From positions 1,897,980 to 1,961,979 of the forward strand of contig NZ_CP015193.1 of the NCBI RefSeq assembly GCF_002214605.1: 64,000 bases of DNA, read 5' to 3'. Below, one piece after another: positions 9,649 to 16,912 of this stretch; the first letter of the stretch is position 1, and every line of letters begins with the position of its first letter. A program made the translations under genes and the position numbers. Origin of the DNA: Thermococcus chitonophagus (GTDB lineage Archaea; Methanobacteriota_B; Thermococci; Thermococcales; Thermococcaceae). The notes under the pieces were generated by a model, which was not told the DNA's origin, made no database searches, and saw only the letters and a list, made by a program, of their open reading frames with translations.

Positions 9649-10665
9649 ATGATGATAGAAGATTTGTTAAAGGTAAAAGAGGCTATTGAGAGTAGAGATA
9701 TTGATAAAGCACTGTACTTATCTGAAAAAATAAAGGATCAATATTGGCGTTCCTACGCCCTAAAGTGGATCTCCCAGGAGTTAGTCAAGAGCGATCCTAA
9801 AAAGGCGAGAGAGATAGCTAGTTCAATCCCAATTACCTCACTTAGGAGCGAAACCCTCCTCTATTTATCCTATGAGCTTTCGAAGATGGAGAAGTTTAAA
9901 GATGCCGTTGAGAGCGCCAAGTTAATTCCAGATTCTTACACAAAGAAGAAAGCCTTAAAGAGGATAAGCTCCGCTATAGCCGATGCTCTTAAGAGCAGGA
10001 ATATTGTTGAGATAAAACTGAGCGATTTAGGATTAGATGAGGCAGACATTGAGTTACTCAAGCCCCTTCCAGAGGGAGTCAAGTATGAAAATGGAAAATT
10101 CCTAGTAGATGCAGAGATAATTAAAACTCCAGAAGAGTTTTTCAATGAAGTCGTCGAAGTGGGAGGAGAAAACGGGAACGTAAAAAGTCCAGAAATGGAA
10201 GAGTTGCCAAAGGAGAATCTTGCTCCTGAACACATTTCTGAACCTTTCAAATCTTCACTTTTAGAGTACATAGCTCTTGAGTACTTAGACAGGGGAGAAG
10301 TTGATAAAGCCGTTGAGATTTTGGAGAGGATAAAGGTAGGAGGGCCACTACCTAGGCTACTCTTTTTCCTGGGGAAGAACCATGATGTTACAAAGGTAGT
10401 TAGACCTATAGATAAGGTTCTTCTGGCTTATAGGCTACTACTCCTGCTCCCAGAAGAAGACTCTTTCCCAATGCTTAATCTCATATTTGAGGACTTAAAG
10501 TATAGAAACCCAGGAAAATTCATAAGATTACTAAAGTTTTTCTCCTTTGAACTTTTAGAAGAAGGAAAGAGGCTTAACAATTCAAAATTGATAGAAAAGT
10601 CAAGAAAGCTATTTAAGGAAGCTCAGCGCCAGAGCTCAAGCTTTTCTATGAACCTCTTGGCGTAG
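9649..10665 (+). CDS. TPR-like helical repeat protein, paralogue
   Basis: A 338-residue helical protein resembling the product of 3969-5009. Repeats include ALYLSEKIKDQYWRSYALKW and ARIASS-like SIPITSLRSETLLYLSYELSKM at the N-terminus. An acidic linker (roughly residues 165-200) is followed by a second helical half (EYLDRGEVDKAVEILERIK). No enzyme motif is seen. ATG 9649 or ATG 9652 could be the start. Its last 43 bases overlap the convergent CBS-protein gene, so the C-terminal residues are constrained by the other strand. Confidence 0.55.
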   Translation: MMIEDLLKVKEAIESRDIDKALYLSEKIKDQYWRSYALKWISQELVKSDPKKAREIASSIPITSLRSETLLYLSYELSKMEKFKDAVESAKLIPDSYTKKKALKRISSAIADALKSRNIVEIKLSDLGLDEADIELLKPLPEGVKYENGKFLVDAEIIKTPEEFFNEVVEVGGENGNVKSPEMEELPKENLAPEHISEPFKSSLLEYIALEYLDRGEVDKAVEILERIKVGGPLPRLLFFLGKNHDVTKVVRPIDKVLLAYRLLLLLPEEDSFPMLNLIFEDLKYRNPGKFIRLLKFFSFELLEEGKRLNNSKLIEKSRKLFKEAQRQSSSFSMNLLA

Positions 10666-11801
10666 CGGATGTCCCTCTCAAGTTCAGCTTTCTGGAGGAG
10701 CTGCCTCTCAATTGCCCTTATGGCATCGTGCACAGCTTGAATGGCACCCCAGGTTTCTCCCTTAGCCACAAAAACTCCCCTGTCGGTAACTACCCTCATC
10801 CTTGCCTGATATAGGTGGACTCCCCTGAACTTCTCGTTGAACCTCCTTATGTAGAGGTAGATTATTCCCTCGTTGCCTAAGAGGTCAGAGTAACCGTCGA
10901 CGAACCTCTTTATGTCGTTGATTATCCTCTCTCTTGTGAACTCGCTCAGGGCTGAAGCGTCACCACCTAGCTGTAAGTAGAATCTAGCCTCCTTCTCGAC
11001 CATCCTTGATATTGGTAACAGGAGATCCTTAACCGTGAGCACTCCAACGACCTTGTTGTTCTCATCCACCACAATTAGACCGTCTATGTTGTTGTCCTTC
11101 ATCGTTGCTACAGCCTCTCTAACGGTGGCATCTGGCAGTATAGTTATGACACCCTTTATCATTGCCTCCCTAAGCTTCATGCTAAAGGGAGGTATCTTTT
11201 CTCCGACTAGCTCTCCTGCCTGGGCCCTAAATCTTGGCTTGATGAACCTTATTATTAGGTCGTGGAGCGTTACGAGGCCCTCAAGCTTTCCTTCCTCATC
11301 AACCACTGGGATCCTTGAGATGCCATGATCTCTCATTGTAGCTAGGGCCTTTGCAACGGTGTCATCTGGGCTCAAGGTTATAACGTCCTTAGTCATGAAC
11401 TCCTCTACCTTCCTCTTACCGAACTCTTCAGCGACGACCCTCTCGAGAAGGGCCATATCGCTTATTACACCCATTATCTCCGCCTTGCTTTCACCAACGG
11501 GAAGGGATCTTAAATCAGTCTCAAGCATGAGCTTAGCTGCGTGGCTTAGATCATCGTTAGGCTTAACAACGGGGGCCGGCTTATACACGTCCCTAACCTT
11601 TGCCTTAGTTGGATCCCACTTGAGGTGAGATCTTATAATCAAATCCTGGGTTAGGACGCCTTTGTACACGTTACCATCGAACACAAGAATTAGATCCGGA
11701 TCCTCCTTCTCGATAATTCCAATCGCCTCAGAAAGAGGCGCGTTTATATCTATCTTGGCATACTTGTCGGTCATAACTTCCTGTACTTGTATTCCGACCA
11801 T
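10623..11801 (-). CDS. Tetra-CBS protein with hibernation-factor-like C-terminus
   Basis: A 392-residue protein with four CBS domains (roughly 5-60, 70-125, 135-195 and 210-265), the nucleotide-sensing modules that bind AMP, ATP or SAM. The C-terminal region (GVHLYQARMRVVTDRGVFVA, then GETWGAIQAVHDAIRAIERQL) resembles the strand-helix pattern of the bacterial HPF/YfiA ribosome hibernation domain. CBS-containing ribosome-inactivating factors have been described in archaea, so I infer a ribosome-binding role tuned by adenylates. The start ATG is preceded by GGAGGTGACC. The gene was formerly annotated only as a CBS protein in relatives. Confidence 0.75.
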   Translation of the reverse strand: MVGIQVQEVMTDKYAKIDINAPLSEAIGIIEKEDPDLILVFDGNVYKGVLTQDLIIRSHLKWDPTKAKVRDVYKPAPVVKPNDDLSHAAKLMLETDLRSLPVGESKAEIMGVISDMALLERVVAEEFGKRKVEEFMTKDVITLSPDDTVAKALATMRDHGISRIPVVDEEGKLEGLVTLHDLIIRFIKPRFRAQAGELVGEKIPPFSMKLREAMIKGVITILPDATVREAVATMKDNNIDGLIVVDENNKVVGVLTVKDLLLPISRMVEKEARFYLQLGGDASALSEFTRERIINDIKRFVDGYSDLLGNEGIIYLYIRRFNEKFRGVHLYQARMRVVTDRGVFVAKGETWGAIQAVHDAIRAIERQLLQKAELERDIRYAKRFIEKLELWR

Positions 11802-11900
11802 TCCTGGTCACCTCCTGACAATTATTATTTTGGTTTCTGCTCAATTTAAACCTATTGACTTCAAAGGGGTTTTAGTAAGAAAAGGTTAATAAAACTTTCG

Positions 11901-12317
11901 CTAGACGAGCTCCTTCCCAGTAGTTGTCATTACAAGTTTGCCGTGCTTAACTCCCTTTAGGCTTAGAAGCCTATCGGCAATCCTCTTTATTTTCTTGGCC
12001 TCTCCCTTAACAACCACTACCTCTAAGCAGTTGTGCTCATCCATGTGAACATGAAGACTTGCCACGATTTCGTCTAGATACTCGTGTTGCAGGTCAAGTA
12101 ACTCTTTTACAACATCGGCCTCATCGTGGTTATAAACCATTGTTATCGTTCCTGCAACTTCCTCATTTCCAACTTCCCACTCATACCTTACTATAAAGTC
12201 TCTTATTAGATCCCTTATCGCCTCGCTCCTGTTGGCGTAGCCTTTCTCCTCGATTATCCGGTCGAACTTTTCTAAGAGCTCCTCAGGTATGGAGACTCCA
12301 AATCTAACCAAGTTCAT
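11901..12317 (-). CDS. nikR: Nickel-responsive regulator NikR
   Basis: A 138-residue transcription factor with an N-terminal ribbon-helix-helix domain ([32 protein letters not shown]) and a C-terminal ACT-like metal-sensing domain. The nickel ligands are all present: H78, H89, H91 and C97, in the spacing of the characterised NikR family. It represses nickel-uptake genes when nickel is bound. No nickel transporter is adjacent in the window, so its targets are elsewhere. ATG 12317 follows GGTGGTT. Confidence 0.95.
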   Translation of the reverse strand: MNLVRFGVSIPEELLEKFDRIIEEKGYANRSEAIRDLIRDFIVRYEWEVGNEEVAGTITMVYNHDEADVVKELLDLQHEYLDEIVASLHVHMDEHNCLEVVVVKGEAKKIKRIADRLLSLKGVKHGKLVMTTTGKELV

Positions 12318-12513
12318 GCAACCACCATGATAAGTTTCGATAAAGGTTAAATATTTATGCGCATTAAGGTGCCTATTACATCCTCGCTCTAATGGATAAG
12401 CAAAACAGAGGACATTTCGATGTAACCCTCAAATGAGAGCCACTCAACATGGGGAAAGAAATTAGACGCTGTAACCATTCCGACGTTATAGAATACTAAG
12501 ATTTTTAGACGAT
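12318..12513. other. Intergenic stretch, no gene seen
   Basis: About 196 bases between nikR and tRNA-Leu. It contains an AT-rich nikR promoter region (GGTTAAATATTTATG on the plus strand, readable as TATA on the minus strand) and a moderately GC-balanced middle (12390-12480) without coding frames. No C/D boxes, ACA-terminated hairpin or clear palindrome could be recognised by eye. Confidence 0.4.
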
Positions 12514-12601
12514 TGGTGCGGGGGCGGGGATTTGAACCCCGGAACCCCTACGGGAGGGGATCTTGAGTCCCCCGCCTTTGACCAGGCTCGGCAACCCCCG
12601 C
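12514..12601 (-). tRNA. tRNA-Leu (CAA)
   Basis: An 88-nt minus-strand class II tRNA: acceptor GCGGGGG/CCCCCGC, anticodon arm GGGGA-CTCAAGA-TCCCC giving CAA, a long variable arm CTCCCGTAGGGG, T-loop GTTCAAATC, discriminator A and encoded CCA. The long variable arm confirms leucine rather than a class I tRNA. Confidence 0.95.
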
Positions 12602-12678
12602 TCCATCATAGAGGGCTCACTCGGGCCTTATAAATTTTAACCATCCATAAGGATACACTCAGAAGAGCAGAAATTATA

Positions 12679-12754
12679 TGGTAGCCCCGCGGGGATTCGA
12701 ACCCCGGTCGCGGGATCCAGAGTCCCGCATGCTTGGCCGCTACACCACGGGGCT
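12679..12754 (-). tRNA. tRNA-Gln (CUG)
   Basis: A 76-nt minus-strand tRNA: acceptor AGCCCCG/CGGGGCT, anticodon arm CGGGA-CTCTGGA-TCCCG giving CUG, T-loop GTTCGAATC, discriminator A and CCA encoded. A TATA-like AGTTTAAAAGC lies upstream at about 12783-12793 on the plus-strand coordinates. Confidence 0.94.
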
Positions 12755-12882
12755 ACAGCCATTTTTCTCTCGATAAGCAGGGCTTTTAAACTTTACGGTC
12801 CTATCTAGAAAGATAAAAACTGAAAGTGACTCCAAAAGGTTAATATAAGACCAAAGGGAACTTAAATGAAAGGTGAAACATT

Positions 12883-13338
12883 ATGACATTTCCAATATTG
12901 TTCGTTTATGCCCAATCCTCTAGAACTATTCTAGGTAATGAAAGAAGAATATGGGTAATTGAATGTCTAAAACAGAATCATGGAAAAGCCGAAATTGGAA
13001 AGATAGTTGATTATATTGCAGAGTTAGAAGGGAACAACACGAGAAGACATAGAAAGAGTATATATGTGAGCCTAGTTCAAACTCACCTGCCAAAAATGGA
13101 AAGAGAGGGCATAATTAAAGTTGAGAGAGGGAACGTTGAACTCCTAAAGATCCCACAAGAGGTAGAAAGATACATGAAAACAAGAGATACACTAAATTTC
13201 TGGCCAATTATTTATGTAGTGTTCTCAGGTGCAGCCCTCATCGCTTCCCTCATTAGAAAGAGCAATGACGGCGTTATAATAGCACTTCTCCTTCTTGCTC
13301 TTGCAGTTCTTCACTGGATTAAGGCTTCGGGGCAATAG
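12883..13338 (+). CDS. Membrane-anchored winged-helix regulator (DUF7344-like)
   Basis: A 151-residue protein whose first 95 residues look like a winged helix-turn-helix: NERRIWVIECLKQN, the LEGNNTRRHRKSIYVSLVQTHLPKMEREG recognition region, and the wing IIKVERGNVELL. Two hydrophobic segments (FWPIIYVVFSGAALIASLI and GVIIALLLLALAVLHWI) follow, so it is membrane tethered. It has its own promoter (GGTTAATATAAG about 12838-12849) and RBS AAAGGTGAAAC. It lies just upstream of the filament operon in the same direction and is the obvious candidate regulator of that operon. The regulatory link is inference. Confidence 0.7.
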   Translation: MTFPILFVYAQSSRTILGNERRIWVIECLKQNHGKAEIGKIVDYIAELEGNNTRRHRKSIYVSLVQTHLPKMEREGIIKVERGNVELLKIPQEVERYMKTRDTLNFWPIIYVVFSGAALIASLIRKSNDGVIIALLLLALAVLHWIKASGQ

Positions 13339-13358
13339 TTAACATCTTTTTCCTACGG

Positions 13359-13393
13359 TAACCATTGATTACTTCTTGGTTAATTTAAAACTA
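13359..13393 (+). promoter_or_regulatory. Filament operon promoter with inverted repeat
   Basis: TAACCA (13359-13364) and TGGTTA (13377-13382) form an inverted repeat with a 12-base spacer, abutting the TATA-like TAATTTAAAAC (13381-13391). The repeat lies where an archaeal activator would bind, just upstream of and touching the TATA/BRE. Binding by the adjacent winged-helix protein is a guess. Confidence 0.4.
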
Positions 13394-13425
13394 CCTATAT
13401 ACTTGTTCAGGACTACAATCAGATT

Positions 13426-13443
13426 GGACCCATATACGGGTCC
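13426..13443. repeat. Inverted repeat in the leader of the filament operon
   Basis: GGACCCATATACGGGTCC has 6-bp perfect arms with a 6-base loop and lies about 25-40 bases before the first pilin start codon. It could be an operator or a 5' mRNA hairpin. Confidence 0.45.
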
Positions 13444-13466
13444 AAGAGTATTTGGAGATGGAAAAG

Positions 13467-14060
13467 GTGAATAAATTTGGACTTGCCATATTTGGTCTAG
13501 TGGCCGTTTTCGGCCTTGTTCTTGGGGCTGGGGCCACATTTAGCGACTACAATGCCAGCAGAAGCGTACACTGGGACATAGTAACAGATGACACGGAGCT
13601 CATTGACTTAACTCCCATACAGCCCTATTCATATATCAATCAAACTACGGGAAAACTCGTCATAGATTTCTCAACGAACAATCCAAATTACCCAGGATAC
13701 GGGGACGGCATAAGCCCTGCATCAGAGTACAACTTTGATGAAGTTTTTGGAGTAAGCAACCACCTTTGGGAAGACATGGACATCGTAGTAGAAATAAAGT
13801 CAACAAACAGCCACATAGAACTATACGGGGCAGATGGTGATGTCTATTCAGCATATGATGGTGTAAAAGCATCAGCTAGCGATTCAGCAAGAGACTGGGT
13901 CTGTTTTGTAGTTCCTAACAATGCCACAGTTAAGATAGGAATTGACTTGTCAGCAAATGGTGACAGTCCAGGTGATACTTGGACCGGAGATATTGAGATT
14001 AAAGCATACAGGCTTGGCACTGAGCCTGCTTACTTGGCAGGCAAGTGCGGGCAGCCATGA
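13467..14060 (+). CDS. DUF1102 exported subunit, TasA/bundling-pilin-like (copy 1)
   Basis: A secreted protein of about 197 residues. An N-terminal hydrophobic segment (FGLAIFGLVAVFGLVLGAGA) is followed by TFSDYNASRSVHWDIV, the typical start of DUF1102 proteins. The body is beta-rich (TDDTELIDLTPIQPYSY, IDFSTNNPNYPGYGDGISP). Such proteins resemble bacterial TasA/camelysin and the archaeal bundling pilins, which polymerise after cleavage by a SipW-like peptidase; one is encoded two genes downstream. I prefer GTG 13467 (MNKFGLAIFG) because the paralogue begins MNKLFGFALFF and GGAGATGG precedes it; ATG 13458 is the alternative. Filament formation is inference from family and context. Confidence 0.75.
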   Translation: MNKFGLAIFGLVAVFGLVLGAGATFSDYNASRSVHWDIVTDDTELIDLTPIQPYSYINQTTGKLVIDFSTNNPNYPGYGDGISPASEYNFDEVFGVSNHLWEDMDIVVEIKSTNSHIELYGADGDVYSAYDGVKASASDSARDWVCFVVPNNATVKIGIDLSANGDSPGDTWTGDIEIKAYRLGTEPAYLAGKCGQP

Positions 14061-14074
14061 AGGAGGTATGAGAA

Positions 14075-14605
14075 ATGAATAAATTATTTGGGTTTGCCCT
14101 GTTCTTTGCAGGGCTAATGTTAGCCGTTGGCGCTGGAGCCAACTTCAGGTATTTCGAAGCAAGTAGAGATGTAAATGTCGCTATCGTAGCAGATGACAAC
14201 GAGCTTATTGACTTGACTCCACTTCAGCCTTATGTATATCTGAACAATGGAAAAATGACAATTGAAATCTCATCAAACAACCCACATTACCCAGGATATG
14301 GAAGTGGCCTCAGCCCAGACAGCACGTACGTATTTGAGGAAATGTTTGAGATTAGCAACGAACTATGGGAAAATGCAGATCAAGACTATCCAATTTGTGT
14401 AGAAGTGAAGGCCAGTGATGGAGTACAGGTATTTGCAGGATCATTTGATAACCCAACAGCTGGGCCTGCTGGAAACATTAGTGTTACTGTATATCATGGA
14501 AGTCCCGTAAAAATAGGGATGATATTCAACAACTATGGAAAGAACCTTGGCAGTGAGCAATTCCAGTTGGATATTAACACCGAAGCAGGTGAATGTACTA
14601 GGTGA
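14075..14605 (+). CDS. DUF1102 exported subunit, TasA/bundling-pilin-like (copy 2)
   Basis: A 176-residue paralogue of the preceding gene. The signal segment (LFGFALFFAGLMLAVGAGA) is followed by NFRYFEASRDVNVAIVADDN, then ELIDLTPLQPYVYLNNGK and SSNNPHYPGYGSGLSPDSTY, which align with copy 1 almost without gaps. The last third differs more between the copies, as expected for subunits with different surfaces. It starts 14 bases after copy 1, behind GGAGGTATGAGAA. A hairpin plus T-run follows its stop codon immediately, which would make the two pilins more abundant than the downstream peptidase. Confidence 0.75.
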   Translation: MNKLFGFALFFAGLMLAVGAGANFRYFEASRDVNVAIVADDNELIDLTPLQPYVYLNNGKMTIEISSNNPHYPGYGSGLSPDSTYVFEEMFEISNELWENADQDYPICVEVKASDGVQVFAGSFDNPTAGPAGNISVTVYHGSPVKIGMIFNNYGKNLGSEQFQLDINTEAGECTR

Positions 14606-14626
14606 GGAGCCTTTGCTCCTCTTTTT
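14604..14626 (+). terminator. Hairpin plus T-run inside the filament operon
   Basis: GAGGAGC (14604-14610), a CTTT loop, GCTCCTC (14615-14621), then five T. This is a perfect 7-bp stem followed by a U-tract, beginning within the stop codon of the second pilin. It resembles an intrinsic terminator and probably sets a high pilin-to-peptidase ratio by partial termination or by protecting the pilin mRNA 3' end. Confidence 0.65.
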
Positions 14627-14646
14627 AACTCTTGGTGGTTCAAGCT

Positions 14647-15621
14647 ATGAGGGCCTCCGATATTTTAATTCTAGCAATAATCCTTGGGCTAATAGTTCCC
14701 TCGACAATTGGATTCCTAGTTGGGAGGCCCGTCTTTGTTTCATATGTATACTCTGAAAGCATGTATCCAACTCTAAAGAAATGGGACGTGTTTTTCATAA
14801 ATCCATTTTCAAAAGGAGACATTGGGGATATAATAGTTTTCAACCTTTCTGGCAGATGGACCGTTCACAGAGTCTATGCCATAACTGAGAAAGGATATAT
14901 AACAAAAGGAGATAATAACGTCGCAACCGACCAACAAGACGGCAAAAACGCTCCTATACCAAAAAATCAGATAATTGGAAAGGTTATAACTATTGGAGGG
15001 AGACCATTAAAGATACCTGGGCTGGGGAAGTACATTACGTCCTCAGCGACCATGGTTATAGTTGGTGCATTGGGTATACTATCGATTATATCCGATACAG
15101 GTATGAAGAGAAAGAAAAGAAAGAGAATAGTAGTAACAACAGAGCAGATTTACCTAGGGCTTGCTGGGCTCCTTACAATTACAATGATCTTCATAGGTTC
15201 AATGAGCTGGGGAGAAGTAGAGATTACATACGCCTCAACACTCGCAGGAGGACAGAGGGAGGGATGGTATCTACCAGGAAGCACAATTGAAAAGAACTTA
15301 ACAATAAAGAACCCTTCAATGATTCCAATGGTCGTAATAGCTAGTGGAAAGATCATTAACACTACAACGCTTATGTTAAAAGGGCGTGAAGAAGCAACGA
15401 TACCAGTAAAGATTCTTGTACCAAAAGAAACTAGGATATATACAGATAAGGTCAGCATATCCTCATACTATCCAATTCTCCCAATTTCGGTAATAGATAA
15501 CCTTTACAGGATAAATCCTCGTCTGCCTCTAATAATTGAGGGTATGCTAGTATTCCTCCTCCTGCTCGCAATAGAACCACTCCTCGGGGATCCCGAGGTA
15601 GTATTTACAAGGAGATTTTGA
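14647..15621 (+). CDS. SipW-like signal peptidase with C-terminal surface domain
   Basis: A protein of about 324 residues. The first 140 residues are a signal peptidase I: membrane anchor at 5-27, nucleophile S38 in YSESMYPTL, H74 in WTVHRV and D89 in KGDNN, i.e. the ER/archaeal Ser-His-Asp type also seen in SipW. A further membrane segment (TMVIVGALGILSIISD), a basic cytoplasmic loop (KRKKRKR) and another membrane segment lead to an outside beta domain (residues about 195-295) and a final anchor (LIIEGMLVFLLLLAIEPLL). The extension is absent from the other peptidase at 2905-3369. ATG 14647 follows GGTGG. It presumably processes the two upstream pilins. Confidence 0.82.
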   Translation: MRASDILILAIILGLIVPSTIGFLVGRPVFVSYVYSESMYPTLKKWDVFFINPFSKGDIGDIIVFNLSGRWTVHRVYAITEKGYITKGDNNVATDQQDGKNAPIPKNQIIGKVITIGGRPLKIPGLGKYITSSATMVIVGALGILSIISDTGMKRKKRKRIVVTTEQIYLGLAGLLTITMIFIGSMSWGEVEITYASTLAGGQREGWYLPGSTIEKNLTIKNPSMIPMVVIASGKIINTTTLMLKGREEATIPVKILVPKETRIYTDKVSISSYYPILPISVIDNLYRINPRLPLIIEGMLVFLLLLAIEPLLGDPEVVFTRRF

Positions 15622-15623
15622 GA

Positions 15624-15989
15624 ATGATAAGAAAGATATTTGGTTTAGTCCTAATAGTGCTCGCCTTAACTCTCCCAACTTTTTCCACATTTAGCTACTA
15701 TAGGGCCCAAAGGAAGGTAACGATTGAGATTGGAAATGACCCAATGATAAAAGTTGATTGCCTAGGAAATGGGAGTATAAAAGTAACAAACAACATGGAT
15801 ACAATCGTTCATTTACAGGTTACTTGCAAACACTGTAAAACAGAAATTGAAACACTATATCCTGGAGAAAACATTACAATTGAGCACTGCCACAAGTATC
15901 TTGTGGTTGCAAGCTGGGAGAATGGGGGGGCAACAATTAGGGGACACTGTTGCTGTTGTCCCCATAATAAAAGGAGATGCAGAAATTGA
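15624..15989 (+). CDS. Exported Cys/His-rich small protein of the filament operon
   Basis: About 121 residues. An N-terminal hydrophobic segment (IFGLVLIVLALTLPTFSTF) is followed by SYYRAQRKVTIEIGND, echoing the post-signal segment of the DUF1102 pilins, so it may be a short, divergent filament component or cap. The mature part has a CKHC pair, a HCH motif and a C-terminal GHCCCCPHNKRRC cluster, nine cysteines in all, suggesting metal binding or disulfides outside the cell. The start is ATG 15624, nine bases after GGAG and just past the peptidase stop; TTG 15618 would be too close to that RBS. I do not recognise a named family. Confidence 0.65.
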   Translation: MIRKIFGLVLIVLALTLPTFSTFSYYRAQRKVTIEIGNDPMIKVDCLGNGSIKVTNNMDTIVHLQVTCKHCKTEIETLYPGENITIEHCHKYLVVASWENGGATIRGHCCCCPHNKRRCRN

Positions 15990-16912
15990 TTAAGAAAGAA
16001 CATGCCCTAGGGGCACTATTCCTGACTTTCCTCCTGCTGAGTGTGGCGGCGTATATGAAGGAGGAGAGCTATAAAGAGACAAAATTGGTGGAACAGATAG
16101 TCCAAAAAGGTGAGCTATCTCACTCAGCATACCTTACTAATGATACAGTCTATGGCAGGATAGCCAGCTTAGAATACTACCCAACAAGGATACTTGACAC
16201 GATATATGCTAACTACACCTATTCCATAGACCCAAGCGAAGCCGGATCATATTACATTACCGGAATGTCCTCGTACTACGTAACAAAAGGAAAAACTAAG
16301 ATTTACCTATTAAATGAGACAATATTCACAGTTAAAGGGAGATTTTCAAATGGTACATTTACCCAGGGCTTCAAAGTGAATTTGACCGAAATTAGAAACA
16401 GAAAGAGCGAGCTTGCAAAGGCGCTAGAACTTCCTAGGATATCCACCGAGGTAAAGATAATTGCAAGAATTAGAACAAAAGAGGGAGAATTTAAGCAGGA
16501 AATGCCAATTATCGAAGATACAAGTGGCCTCACGTATATAGGAGAGACGGAGCTTGAGAAAAAGAAGAACATAGTCAACACGGAGACCATTCAAAATTCG
16601 TTCCTCGGCATGAAAGTTTCAACATCACGGATTGTATTTCCATTGCTCGCATTGGCCTCAGCAGTTGCGCTTCTAATTGTGTGGAAACCGAAACCAAAAA
16701 GGAGAATTAATGCAATTGACGGGACCCCTACTGGCATAACATCTAGGGTTTTCATTGCTAATGAAGGGAGTTTAAAGAAAATTGCAAAAATTATTGGGAG
16801 TCCTATAATCCATTATACTATAGACGGAGTAGATATCTATGGCGTAATTGATGGGAATGTCATCTATGAATGGTGGGCTATGAAGACCGATGGGCCTGAA
16901 TCCAAGCAATAA
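15977..16912 (+). CDS. DUF5305 family membrane protein
   Basis: A 311-residue protein with an N-terminal membrane segment (ALGALFLTFLLLSVAAYM), a long outside beta-rich domain (residues about 35-205, with SLEYYPTRILDTIYANYTYS and YVTKGKTKIYLLNETIFTVKG), a second membrane segment (IVFPLLALASAVALLIVW) and a small cytoplasmic domain. This matches the DUF5305 layout commonly found beside SipW-like peptidase/pilin genes in archaea. It overlaps the Cys-rich gene by 13 bases, so it is in the same operon. It may anchor the filament or assist assembly. The 3' end overlaps the convergent archaellum-operon surface gene by 35 bases. Confidence 0.75.
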   Translation: MQKLIKKEHALGALFLTFLLLSVAAYMKEESYKETKLVEQIVQKGELSHSAYLTNDTVYGRIASLEYYPTRILDTIYANYTYSIDPSEAGSYYITGMSSYYVTKGKTKIYLLNETIFTVKGRFSNGTFTQGFKVNLTEIRNRKSELAKALELPRISTEVKIIARIRTKEGEFKQEMPIIEDTSGLTYIGETELEKKKNIVNTETIQNSFLGMKVSTSRIVFPLLALASAVALLIVWKPKPKRRINAIDGTPTGITSRVFIANEGSLKKIAKIIGSPIIHYTIDGVDIYGVIDGNVIYEWWAMKTDGPESKQ

